DNA of 5,304 bases from Nitrosopumilales archaeon (GTDB taxonomy: Archaea; Thermoproteota; Nitrososphaeria; Nitrososphaerales; Nitrosopumilaceae), in NCBI GenBank assembly GCA_016838795.1, contig JAEHKQ010000077.1, positions 1 to 5,304 of the forward strand. The letters are read 5' to 3'. Numbering within the stretch: position 1 is the stretch's first letter; each line of letters starts with the position of its first letter. The position numbers and the translations under genes are program-made. The notes under the pieces are model-generated. The model worked only from the letters and a program-made list of their open reading frames with translations, was not told where the DNA came from and did no database searches. Below are positions 1 through 5,123 of this stretch, piece by piece.

Positions 1-676
1 AATCAATCCCATAAACAGAGATTCTGTAGGAAAACCTCTTTCTTATTCTATGAAAAAGACTCTCAAGCGTCTTAGAATATGGGATAATAGAACCCAGGTT
101 CATGATTCTGTTGATAGAAACTTGAGACATGCATTTATCGAGCTTGGCAAAATGAAGGACAAGCTTGCCTTATCTGATGCTATAATAGAAAAGGCTGCAT
201 ACATTTACAGAAAAGCATTAGATAAAAAACTAGTAAGAGGTAGGTCAATCACTGCACTAATAGCAGCATCATTGTATGCTGCTTGTCGTGACACAAAGAC
301 TCCCAGAACTTTGAACGATATTACAGCAGCAATTAACATTAAAAGAAAAGATCTAGCTCTCTGCTACAGGATATTGGTAAAGGAATTAGATTTGAAGATG
401 CCCGTCGTAGATTCAGTACAGTGTGTTGCCAGAATTGCCAGCAAGGCTGAACTTTCTGAAAAAACAAAACGCTATGCAGTAAAGATTCTCAAAAAAGCCA
501 AACAAAATGAAATTTCAGCTGGAAAAGATCCTATGGGAATTGCAGCGTCTGCTCTATACATTTCAGCCCTTAGGATGGGAATGAATTGCTCGCAGAAGAT
601 TATAGCTCAGGCAGCTGGTGTAACTGAGGTTACACTTCGAAACCGGTGTAAAGGTCTGAAGTTACTAGACACCTGA
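1..676 (+). CDS. tfb: Transcription initiation factor IIB (TFB), 5'-truncated by the window edge
   Basis: This is the archaeal TFIIB homologue, which bridges TBP on the TATA box to RNA polymerase and reads the BRE element. The frame is open from base 2, so the gene starts upstream. The ATG at 50 is internal, because the codons before it read NRDSVGKPLSYSMKKTL, matching the usual TFB linker between B-finger and core. Visible are 224 residues. The first cyclin repeat runs over roughly residues 25-120 and carries the block RGRSITALIAASLYAACRDT. The second runs to the C-terminus with KDPMGIAASALYISAL and the DNA-reading helix GVTEVTLRNRCKGL. The N-terminal zinc ribbon must lie off the window. The last helix has Cys where many TFBs have Tyr (RNRY). 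The gene ends with TGA and a short T-rich stretch. Thaumarchaea usually carry several TFB paralogues, so this may be one of several. Family call is very secure; which paralogue is unknown. Confidence 0.96.
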   Translation, partial: INPINRDSVGKPLSYSMKKTLKRLRIWDNRTQVHDSVDRNLRHAFIELGKMKDKLALSDAIIEKAAYIYRKALDKKLVRGRSITALIAASLYAACRDTKTPRTLNDITAAINIKRKDLALCYRILVKELDLKMPVVDSVQCVARIASKAELSEKTKRYAVKILKKAKQNEISAGKDPMGIAASALYISALRMGMNCSQKIIAQAAGVTEVTLRNRCKGLKLLDT

Positions 677-727
677 CTCTTTTATGCCTCAAAGAAGATA
701 GTTTCTCAAGGTTGATAATTAACAACG

Positions 728-736
728 GATTATATT
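728..736 (+). promoter_or_regulatory. TATA-like box for the small zinc-ribbon gene
   Basis: The sequence GATTATATT lies in the gap after the TFB stop. The centre of TTATAT is about 26 bases before the ATG at 759. That is the normal archaeal TATA-to-transcription-start distance, so the message would be leaderless and begin at or near this ATG. The call rests on spacing and composition only. Confidence 0.5.
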
Positions 737-758
737 GCATTCAAAAGAAGGGATTCAA

Positions 759-922
759 ATGATGGACGATCAAGGGCTTAGCAACGAAGACGGGGAGATT
801 TCTTCAGAAACTATAGAAATGGTTGCATGTGTACAAAGTGTAACTGTAAGAGAGTCGTTCCATTTGTAGTTTCAATTTGTGGCCCATGCCTTAAAGACAA
901 TCATTTAAGCAAAATAGAATAA
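759..922 (+). pseudogene. Small zinc-ribbon protein interrupted by a frameshift
   Basis: No single frame covers this gene. The first frame starts at ATG 759 (a second ATG follows at 762), reads an acidic segment MMDDQGLSNEDGEISSETIE, and ends at TAG 867-869. A second frame, open from 782 to TAA 920-922, encodes the cysteine-rich half CTKCNCKRVVPFVV followed by SICGPCLKDNHLSKIE. The frames join if one GT pair is removed from the tgtgt run at about 828-832. The result is a continuous 53-residue protein with a CxxCxC and a CxxC cluster, which looks like a compact metal-binding ribbon. A TATA-like box about 26 bases upstream supports the start. The shift could be a real mutation, a sequencing or assembly error, or less likely -1 frameshifting during translation. 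A separate 31-residue product from ATG 827 is also possible. Function is unknown. Confidence 0.5.
902..910 (+). promoter_or_regulatory. TATA-like box for the 43-codon ORF and LSm gene
   Basis: CATTTAAGC lies inside the 3' end of the zinc-ribbon gene. The centre of TTTAAG is about 26 bases before the ATG at 933, which fits a leaderless start there. No comparable box sits at the right distance before the LSm start at 1080, so this promoter could drive both genes. Confidence 0.45.
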
Positions 923-932
923 CCCATTTGAT

Positions 933-1064
933 ATGAAAAGAACGCAAATGAAAAATAGTGAAAAAATTTGCAAGTTAGAATATTGGAAACCTATTCCTAA
1001 TCAAGATCTTGATGAACAAAATAAAGTAAGCGAAGTTAATGAAATTAAGGACGAGTCGGCATAA
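933..1064 (+). CDS. Small hypothetical protein, 43 residues
   Basis: The ORF starts at ATG 933, stops at TAA 1062-1064 and encodes a hydrophilic 43-residue protein beginning MKRTQMKNSEKICKLEYW. The C-terminal half is acidic (DLDEQNKVSEVNEIKDESA). I do not recognise a family. There is no membrane segment, and a single Cys at position 13. Support comes from a TATA-like box at the leaderless distance and from its place 15 bases before the LSm start, which suggests cotranscription. A second in-frame ATG at codon 6 is an alternative start. It could also be a non-coding leader for the LSm message that happens to be open. The existence of the protein is moderately likely; its function is unknown. 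Confidence 0.45.
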   Translation: MKRTQMKNSEKICKLEYWKPIPNQDLDEQNKVSEVNEIKDESA

Positions 1065-1070
1065 TTTTAT

Positions 1071-1075
1071 GGTGA
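1071..1075 (+). promoter_or_regulatory. Ribosome-binding site GGTGA before the LSm TTG start
   Basis: GGTGA matches the part of the Shine-Dalgarno consensus complementary to the conserved 3' end of 16S rRNA. It lies 4 bases before TTG 1080. It supports that TTG as the start and suggests internal initiation on a longer message, unlike the leaderless genes around it. Confidence 0.5.
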
Positions 1076-1079
1076 ATAA

Positions 1080-1304
1080 TTGTCTTCTGAAATAGCCAAA
1101 ATGTTAGAAGGATGTGTTAACAAGGCCATCATGATCAAGCTGAAAAACAAGAGGTTGATAAGAGGAAATCTACAAGCCTTTGATCAACACATGAATCTAA
1201 TTCTTCATAAAACTGAGGATATTACGGATAATGAGACAAAGAACCTTGGCTACATAATTTTACGGGGAGATAACATCATAGCGGTTTATCTGCCCGATAA
1301 ATGA
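1080..1304 (+). CDS. Archaeal LSm/Sm-like RNA-binding protein
   Basis: This is a 74-residue Sm-fold protein, the full family size. Archaeal Sm proteins form heptameric rings (hexamers in some) that bind U-rich RNA. The Sm1 motif covers about residues 14-45 and includes IRGNLQAFDQHMNLIL, where Asp35, His37, Met38 and Asn39 belong to the RNA-binding loop. Sm2 covers about 57-71 with ILRGDNIIAVYL, where Arg62-Gly63-Asp64 is the classic second RNA contact. The start is TTG at 1080. An in-frame TAA directly precedes it (1077-1079), so no longer start is possible, and GGTGA sits 4 bases before it. The next candidate, ATG at 1101, would remove part of the N-terminal helix. The gene probably shares a message with the small ORF upstream. 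The loop between Sm1 and Sm2 is charged and variable, as is usual. Confidence 0.95.
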   Translation: MSSEIAKMLEGCVNKAIMIKLKNKRLIRGNLQAFDQHMNLILHKTEDITDNETKNLGYIILRGDNIIAVYLPDK

Positions 1305-1352
1305 GTTCTGATGTGATTGTTAACCATTAGGAATAAATGATAATTAGTAATG

Positions 1353-1358
1353 TTAAAA
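1353..1358 (+). promoter_or_regulatory. TATA-like box for the two-helix membrane protein
   Basis: TTAAAA is centred about 27 bases before ATG 1383 and would give a leaderless transcript from that codon. It lies inside the longer frame opened by ATG 1350, so it argues for the shorter start. A weaker TTAAC at 1320-1324 could serve the longer start. Confidence 0.35.
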
Positions 1359-1382
1359 AGTTTAATCTACCGAATACTTGTA

Positions 1383-1793
1383 ATGAAAAAATTGAATGTT
1401 TTTGACAATTTTAGATTTGTATTGATTCCAGGCATAGCTATAGTATCATTTTCTCAATTTTTGGTAGTGTTGTTTGGTCAAACCATTCCTAACACATTCT
1501 TGTCTTTCTTTAAGGAGGCAAGCTTTGCCATAATATTAGCAGTGGCTTTTATCTTTGCAATCATGTGGTTCTGGAGAACAATTCCCCACAACAGGCCAAA
1601 AAATTATTCTATAATCAGTTTTGATGTTTTTGGACAAGAATCAAGGATTGATGGATTACGTACAGAGTTTAAGACCCATGATGTAGCATGGAATTTTATG
1701 AAGCAATACAAAGAATCCTATCCATTGTACGGCTTTGCTTTAGTTTCTGATCCTCCAAAATCAGATAAAAAAACAATTCTAAAGTACCTCTAA
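1383..1793 (+). CDS. Two-helix membrane protein of unknown function
   Basis: I do not recognise this family. From ATG 1383 it has 136 residues; the longer start at ATG 1350 adds 11. Counting from 1383, two hydrophobic segments stand out: residues 13-32 (FVLIPGIAIVSFSQFLVVLF) and about 46-64 (AIILAVAFIFAIMWFW region). A short polar loop joins them. The basic stretch RTIPHNRPKN after the second helix suggests that both ends face the cytoplasm, with a hairpin in the membrane. The C-terminal 70 residues form a soluble domain with mixed strands and helices (NYSIISFDVFGQESRIDG, then HDVAWNFMKQYKESYPLYGF). The repeated aromatic residues and the AWNFMKQYK segment suggest a small alpha/beta domain with no visible catalytic motif. 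The shorter start is preferred because a TATA-like box fits it. A T-rich run follows the stop. Confidence 0.8.
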   Translation: MKKLNVFDNFRFVLIPGIAIVSFSQFLVVLFGQTIPNTFLSFFKEASFAIILAVAFIFAIMWFWRTIPHNRPKNYSIISFDVFGQESRIDGLRTEFKTHDVAWNFMKQYKESYPLYGFALVSDPPKSDKKTILKYL

Positions 1794-1798
1794 AGTGG

Positions 1799-1804
1799 TT
1801 TTTT
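1799..1804 (+). terminator. T-run terminator after the membrane protein gene
   Basis: A run of six T begins 5 bases after the TAA of the membrane protein gene. Archaeal RNA polymerase can terminate at such U-runs without a hairpin, and no strong hairpin is visible here. Confidence 0.4.
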
Positions 1805-1830
1805 CCTAAGATCAAACTAGAAAACGAATC

Positions 1831-1836
1831 TTAAAT
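1831..1836 (+). promoter_or_regulatory. TATA-like box for the 42-residue zinc-ribbon gene
   Basis: TTAAAT spans positions -31 to -26 relative to ATG 1862, the expected archaeal spacing for a leaderless message. It ends only a base before the alternative ATG at 1838, which a message starting from this box would not include. Confidence 0.45.
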
Positions 1837-1861
1837 TATGGTAAATAACAGGAAGGAATTG

Positions 1862-1990
1862 ATGAGCACCGAAAATAATTTTTCATGCGTAGTATGCGGT
1901 TCAACAGATGCATATGTATTTTCTGACTATAGTCTTAAAGGTAAAAAAAGAGGCCGTTGCAATGCTTGTGGTGCAAATTGGGATGCATAA
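1862..1990 (+). CDS. Small zinc-ribbon protein, 42 residues
   Basis: The ORF encodes a compact four-cysteine protein with Cys9-x2-Cys12, a 20-residue spacer, then Cys33-x2-Cys36 (FSCVVCGSTDAYVF and RCNACGANWDA). This is the layout of a rubredoxin-like or treble-clef zinc ribbon. The spacer is rich in Lys, Gly and Arg (LKGKKRGR), which would suit contact with nucleic acid or a protein partner, but no function is assignable. ATG 1838 in the same frame would give 50 residues. The start at 1862 is preferred because TTAAAT sits 26-31 bases before it. The stop is 24 bases before the carbonic-anhydrase-like gene, so the two may be partly cotranscribed. Genes of this size are often missed in automated annotation. 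Confidence 0.75.
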   Translation: MSTENNFSCVVCGSTDAYVFSDYSLKGKKRGRCNACGANWDA

Positions 1991-1992
1991 AA
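1987..1992 (+). promoter_or_regulatory. TATA-like box overlapping the upstream stop codon
   Basis: ATAAAA overlaps the TAA stop of the zinc-ribbon gene and is centred about 26 bases before ATG 2015. It could start a leaderless message for the carbonic-anhydrase-like gene, independent of read-through from upstream. The match is to composition and spacing only. Confidence 0.4.
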
Positions 1993-2014
1993 GACCTGAA
2001 TAAAATGAATTATT

Positions 2015-2398
2015 ATGGTATCTGGTAAATTTGGTACAGTAATCAATTGTATAGATGGTAGGACCCAACTGCCTGTCTCAAATTGGATTAAAGAGAACTA
2101 TTCTGTAGATTATGTTGATACAATAACAGAACCAGGCCCTGATAAAGTATTTTTGGAGGCAAATATTGAAAAAATAGAGCAGATAAAATCAAAGATTCTC
2201 ATCTCCATAAAGGCCCACAACTCCACACTGATAGTTATTGCCGGACATCATGATTGTGCAGCAAACCCTATCTCAAAAGATGAACACCTAATACAGATTA
2301 GAACATCAATTAGTCTCATTAAATCTTGGAATTTGCCTGTTAAAGTGATGGGACTTTGGGTAAATGATCAATGGAAGGTTCAACTCGTTGATGAATAA
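2015..2398 (+). CDS. Short beta-carbonic-anhydrase-like protein
   Basis: This is a 127-residue cytosolic protein with the two zinc-site blocks of beta-class carbonic anhydrases in the right order. The first is INCIDGR (Cys12, Asp14, Arg16), equivalent to the CxDxR block that supplies one zinc ligand and the Asp-Arg dyad. The second is IAGHHDCAANP (His78-x2-Cys81), equivalent to the HxxC pair. If active it would interconvert CO2 and bicarbonate, which matters in an organism that fixes bicarbonate. It is shorter than typical beta enzymes (about 170-230 residues) and lacks obvious extra helices at both ends. It therefore belongs with the short carbonic-anhydrase-like proteins, whose activity is often unproven. 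The start ATG 2015 follows an in-frame TGA at 2006-2008 and has a TATA-like box 26 bases before it. There is no signal peptide. Confidence 0.82.
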   Translation: MVSGKFGTVINCIDGRTQLPVSNWIKENYSVDYVDTITEPGPDKVFLEANIEKIEQIKSKILISIKAHNSTLIVIAGHHDCAANPISKDEHLIQIRTSISLIKSWNLPVKVMGLWVNDQWKVQLVDE

Positions 2399-2441
2399 AA
2401 TAGTTTTATGTCAAAATGGGAGGACGAAGAATTACATTTGT

Positions 2442-2753
2442 TTAATCGGCTATATTTTCTAAACTTTCATAATGTTTGATCTTGTTTTTCAAAGAAGGAA
2501 TTAGTTTTCCTAAATCTTCCATCGAATCATAAATTATATTTCTCTGGTACTCGTTAAGTTTAGAGCCCATTCTATGCTCATATTCTGAAATTTCTAGAGA
2601 AAGTTTTCGAACATTACTCATAAGTACGTGTGCTTCTTTAATAGGGTCTGAATAATTATTCCACTTGAAAGAAAGTTTTGTAATTTTTAGAGCTAATTCA
2701 GAAACTTGTATATCTTTAAGTAGACCTTCTTCATCAAAATTTTCCGCGCTCAT
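2442..2753 (-). CDS. Hypothetical helical protein, 103 residues
   Basis: I do not recognise this protein. It is hydrophilic, predicted almost wholly helical, with no membrane segment, no cysteine and no signal peptide. A first helical region (about residues 8-30, EEGLLKDIQVSELALKITKL) leads to the short turn WNNYSDPIKE. Two longer amphipathic stretches follow (about 38-66 and 68-100) and could form a helical hairpin or a small bundle that oligomerises. It converges with the carbonic-anhydrase-like gene, with 43 bases between stops, and diverges from the 419-codon gene on its other side. The AT-rich block at 2772-2785 gives it a TATA-like element (TTTAAT on the minus strand) about 28 bases before the ATG, consistent with a leaderless start. 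That context supports it being a real gene rather than a chance frame. Confidence 0.78.
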   Translation of the reverse strand: MSAENFDEEGLLKDIQVSELALKITKLSFKWNNYSDPIKEAHVLMSNVRKLSLEISEYEHRMGSKLNEYQRNIIYDSMEDLGKLIPSLKNKIKHYESLENIAD

Positions 2754-2771
2754 AAAAATGGAAAAAAATTC

Positions 2772-2785
2772 CTATATTATTAAAC
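2772..2785. promoter_or_regulatory. AT-rich block, possible shared divergent TATA element
   Basis: CTATATTATTAAAC lies between two divergent genes. Read on minus, TTTAAT is about 28 bases before the ATG of the 103-residue gene. Read on plus, TATATTA or ATTAAA would place transcription start near 2802-2808. That is downstream of ATG 2793 but just before ATG 2814 of the large gene. One block may therefore serve both directions. Confidence 0.4.
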
Positions 2786-2792
2786 ATTAGTA

Positions 2793-4052
2793 ATGAAAAA
2801 TATTAGACTAATCATGCTAGTTAGTGTTAAATCTAGTCACACTACGACTCTATTAGATTTGCCAGAACTAGACGAATTTGCAGAGGCGTTAATTGGACAG
2901 TTAGCAGTAGAACTAAATGAAGAAAAAGAAATCGCAGAGCTAGCTGAAAAAATTGCTGAAGACAACAATTTCGCACTTAAATTCGATCCAATTGAACAAA
3001 TTTCTGAAAAGATTCTCCCAGAACTAAAGCAAAAGGCATCAGACTTTCTTGGTGTATCATTGCCAAGTAACATCAAGCTAGAATATCCAGAATTAAAAGA
3101 TCTGAAAAAGCTAAAGGGAAGAAAGGTTTTCACCGAAACAGCTAGGAATTATGTCGATGAATTATTTAATGCTGTTGCAAACGAAGACCTAAAAAAAATT
3201 GCCGAGCTAATCAAACAAGATATCGCGAAGTTTCTTGTATTTTCAACTTATGCAAAGATGTACATTTCTAAAATATCCACAACTTATGGTGATTACCTGG
3301 ACAATACTGTATACCTTAACAAATTCATCCTGTCCAGATATCCACAAATAATTCTATACAAACAAGGAGCGCCATACAAACCAAACTATGGAAGTGTCAA
3401 GGCTGGTTATCTGGGTGCACTAAAAATGACCATTCTAGAAGAGCTAATTCATTCCGCACAAGGAAACCTACAAAAGATAAACAAAGAAGCAGTAGTTCAA
3501 GTTAATACCATCAACGAAGAGCTAGCAAAAATAATTCTGAATCTCGATGACAAAAATGCAACAGAACTTTCTGAATACCTAAAGTTGCAGCCAGTACCAG
3601 ATGATTTCCCACTTGCAAAAAGAGCTAACCTGTTTTTCATGTTAAATCCAGATCACTTCATCATAGAACAGCTAGGCCCAGACGTCATGACCTACACTCA
3701 TGTAGACATTGATCCAAAAATTGCTGAGTTCGTTCCAAAACTGCTAGACACTTACAAAAAATGGCTCAAACCAATCCAAACACACCATGCAGTCTTTACA
3801 ACGATGGAGGGAATGGCCGAGTTCGCCATACAAAATATCCTAAAGGATGATACAGACTTTCAAAACTATCTTACAACCTTCATGGGTACGGATTTTTCAT
3901 CATATCAGGTTAGAAAGAGCATGGGCAAGGATTTCACCCAATATGTCTATGTAAAACTGGGCAAAAACACTTTCAAAACACTCATAGAAAATCCTCCCTC
4001 AACTCAAGAACTAAAAAACCCACAGCTTTATCTCAAAAGAATAGAATCATAA
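2793..4052 (+). CDS. Zincin-like protein with altered metal site (EELIH/EGMAE)
   Basis: I do not recognise a named family, but the layout resembles a gluzincin metallopeptidase. The motif TILEELIHSAQ (Glu216-Glu217-Leu-Ile-His220) matches HExxH with the first His replaced by Glu. About 120 residues later TMEGMAEFAI supplies Glu339 in the EGxAE form typical of the third zinc ligand. It is followed by the YQVRKSMGKDFTQYVYVKLG segment, typical of such folds. Residues 25-150 are acidic and helical; HH331-332 lies near the EGMAE block. No signal peptide is convincing, so it is probably cytosolic. It may bind metal in an unusual way or be a dead peptidase. The start is uncertain: ATG 2793 gives 419 residues, ATG 2814 gives 412, and TTG 2859, with TTAAAT 27-32 bases before it, gives 397. 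The next gene starts 5 bases after the stop. Confidence 0.8.
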   Translation: MKNIRLIMLVSVKSSHTTTLLDLPELDEFAEALIGQLAVELNEEKEIAELAEKIAEDNNFALKFDPIEQISEKILPELKQKASDFLGVSLPSNIKLEYPELKDLKKLKGRKVFTETARNYVDELFNAVANEDLKKIAELIKQDIAKFLVFSTYAKMYISKISTTYGDYLDNTVYLNKFILSRYPQIILYKQGAPYKPNYGSVKAGYLGALKMTILEELIHSAQGNLQKINKEAVVQVNTINEELAKIILNLDDKNATELSEYLKLQPVPDDFPLAKRANLFFMLNPDHFIIEQLGPDVMTYTHVDIDPKIAEFVPKLLDTYKKWLKPIQTHHAVFTTMEGMAEFAIQNILKDDTDFQNYLTTFMGTDFSSYQVRKSMGKDFTQYVYVKLGKNTFKTLIENPPSTQELKNPQLYLKRIES

Positions 4053-4057
4053 TATCA

Positions 4058-4876
4058 TTGAACGAAAAATTTGATCCTTCTGTTGCAGAATGGGAGCTTT
4101 TTGTAAAGGCGTTAAACTATAACATTGTTGAAAAATGTCTTAAGCTTGCACAAATTTTAGAGTACCCAGATCTAAACTTGAATGGGTACATAGAAAAAAT
4201 CGACACCATCGGTAAGTCATTAAAGCTTGATCTAAATCAATCTAAAAACCCAACCTATCTGATTTCAATGTTGAACGAACATCTGTTCTCACATCATGGT
4301 TTCAGGGGAGATGAAGAAGACTATTACAATCCAAAGAACAATTTCCTAAATGAGGTAATTGACAGAAAGGCTGGAATTCCCATAACTCTCTCTATCATTT
4401 ATTCCCAAATTGCAAAATACATAGGACTGGATCTGAAAATAAGTGGCTTCCCAAGTCATGTTGTAGTGTCATACAAACAGGAAATGATTCTTGACCCATA
4501 CCACGGTGGAAAGTTACTAAATGTGGATGACCTTCAAGCCATACTAGATAGCAATTATGCTGGACAAGTCCAGTTTTCACCAGAGTTTCTAAACGAGATT
4601 GATGAAACAAAAATCCTAATCCGAATTCTGAGAAATTTACGAAGTTCATATACACAGTCCTTTGCATATGAAAAGGCGATGCGCTGTACAGATATGGCGT
4701 TAGCTCTAGACCCAAATGGGCCAGAAGACATCAGAGATAAGGGAATTTTAGAAATAAGACTACTCCACAATGAAAAGGGTCTAAAATATCTAAACCAATA
4801 TCTAGAGATTAATCCAAATGCAGAAGATGTTGATTTTATTTTGGAATTGATAAAGAGTATAAGAAAAAAAGATTAG
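4058..4876 (+). CDS. SirB1-like transglutaminase-fold protein with TPR domain
   Basis: This 272-residue protein matches the SirB1/YchA family layout. Residues 1-75 are a helical N-terminal part. Residues 80-150 are the transglutaminase-like core, with FRGDEEDYYNPKNNFLNEVI, then the family block DRKAGIPITLSIIYSQIA, ISGFPSHVVVSY (His134) and MILDPYHGG (Asp146). Residues 190-260 form TPR-like helical repeats (YEKAMRCTDMALALDPNGPE and KGLKYLNQYLEINPNAED). Members keep the His and Asp of the catalytic triad but often lack the Cys. Here residues 100-125 contain no Cys; the only two are Cys27 and Cys210. Enzyme activity is therefore doubtful and a protein-binding role is more likely. The start is TTG 4058, 5 bases after the upstream stop, with no clear Shine-Dalgarno site, suggesting translational coupling in a two-gene operon. 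The stop overlaps the convergent gene's stop. Confidence 0.9.
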   Translation: MNEKFDPSVAEWELFVKALNYNIVEKCLKLAQILEYPDLNLNGYIEKIDTIGKSLKLDLNQSKNPTYLISMLNEHLFSHHGFRGDEEDYYNPKNNFLNEVIDRKAGIPITLSIIYSQIAKYIGLDLKISGFPSHVVVSYKQEMILDPYHGGKLLNVDDLQAILDSNYAGQVQFSPEFLNEIDETKILIRILRNLRSSYTQSFAYEKAMRCTDMALALDPNGPEDIRDKGILEIRLLHNEKGLKYLNQYLEINPNAEDVDFILELIKSIRKKD

Positions 4877-5061
4877 TCTACGATAGAGGTGATGTCTTGA
4901 CCTTTCTTGATACTTGAAATCTCATATCGTGCAATTTTATTTCTAAGTGCGCCTTTAAGAATATCAACCTCTGCTCTTAGAGTTGCAACCTCATCCTCGA
5001 GTTTAGCAACTCTTTCATAGATTGTCTCGGCCTCTTCTGTTGCTGCTGTTTTAGTGCTCAT
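4873..5061 (-). CDS. Small coiled-coil protein, 62 residues
   Basis: This short acidic protein has a near-perfect heptad pattern. Positions a are Val18, Val25, Val32 and Leu39; positions d are Ile14, Leu21, Leu28 and Leu35. They cover IYERVAKLEDEVATLRAEVD and its continuation, about 30 residues or four heptads, which predicts a parallel dimeric coiled coil. The N-terminus is short and Thr/Ala/Glu rich; the basic C-terminal tail (RNKIARYEISSIKKGQ) could bind nucleic acid or a partner. There is no Cys and no membrane segment. I do not assign a family. The stop TAA (4873-4875 on +) overlaps the TAG of the SirB1-like gene by 3 bases in a convergent arrangement. A TATA-like stretch about 27 bases before the ATG supports a leaderless start. 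Confidence 0.8.
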   Translation of the reverse strand: MSTKTAATEEAETIYERVAKLEDEVATLRAEVDILKGALRNKIARYEISSIKKGQDITSIVD

Positions 5062-5081
5062 GCGTGTAGGTGAAATGAGAA

Positions 5082-5096
5082 AATATACTTAAAAAG
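5082..5096 (-). promoter_or_regulatory. TATA-like box for the coiled-coil gene, overlapping a T-run
   Basis: On the minus strand this reads CTTTTTAAGTATATT. TTTAAGTATA is centred about 27 bases before the ATG of the coiled-coil gene, giving a leaderless start. The T5 run at its front follows the stop of the upstream zinc gene by about 28 bases and could also end that gene's message. Confidence 0.45.
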
Positions 5097-5123
5097 TTAT
5101 GGATTAATTTGTCAGAAATCTGG

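Noticed and set aside
50..676. ATG at 50 as the true start of the TFB gene
   Set aside because: The frame is open to the window edge, and the residues before this ATG match the conserved TFB linker, so it is an internal methionine.
1838..1861. ATG 1838 as start of the 50-residue version of the zinc-ribbon protein
   Set aside because: A TATA-like box ends only a base before it and points to ATG 1862. The eight extra residues add no recognisable feature, though this start cannot be excluded.
2408..2479. 23-codon plus-strand frame beginning MSKWEDEELHLF after the carbonic-anhydrase-like gene
   Set aside because: It runs into the antisense of the 103-residue gene, has no TATA-like box at the leaderless distance, and is too short to defend; at most a remnant.
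2837..3133. 98-codon open frame on the minus strand inside the zincin-like gene
   Set aside because: It is rich in Ser and Phe because it is the complement of Glu/Lys/Ala-rich helical coding sequence. It has no family signal and lies fully within a better-supported gene.
4395..4770. Two minus-strand open frames (106 and 71 codons) inside the SirB1-like gene
   Set aside because: Both are antisense to a clearly recognised family, and neither shows a coherent protein pattern or a promoter.
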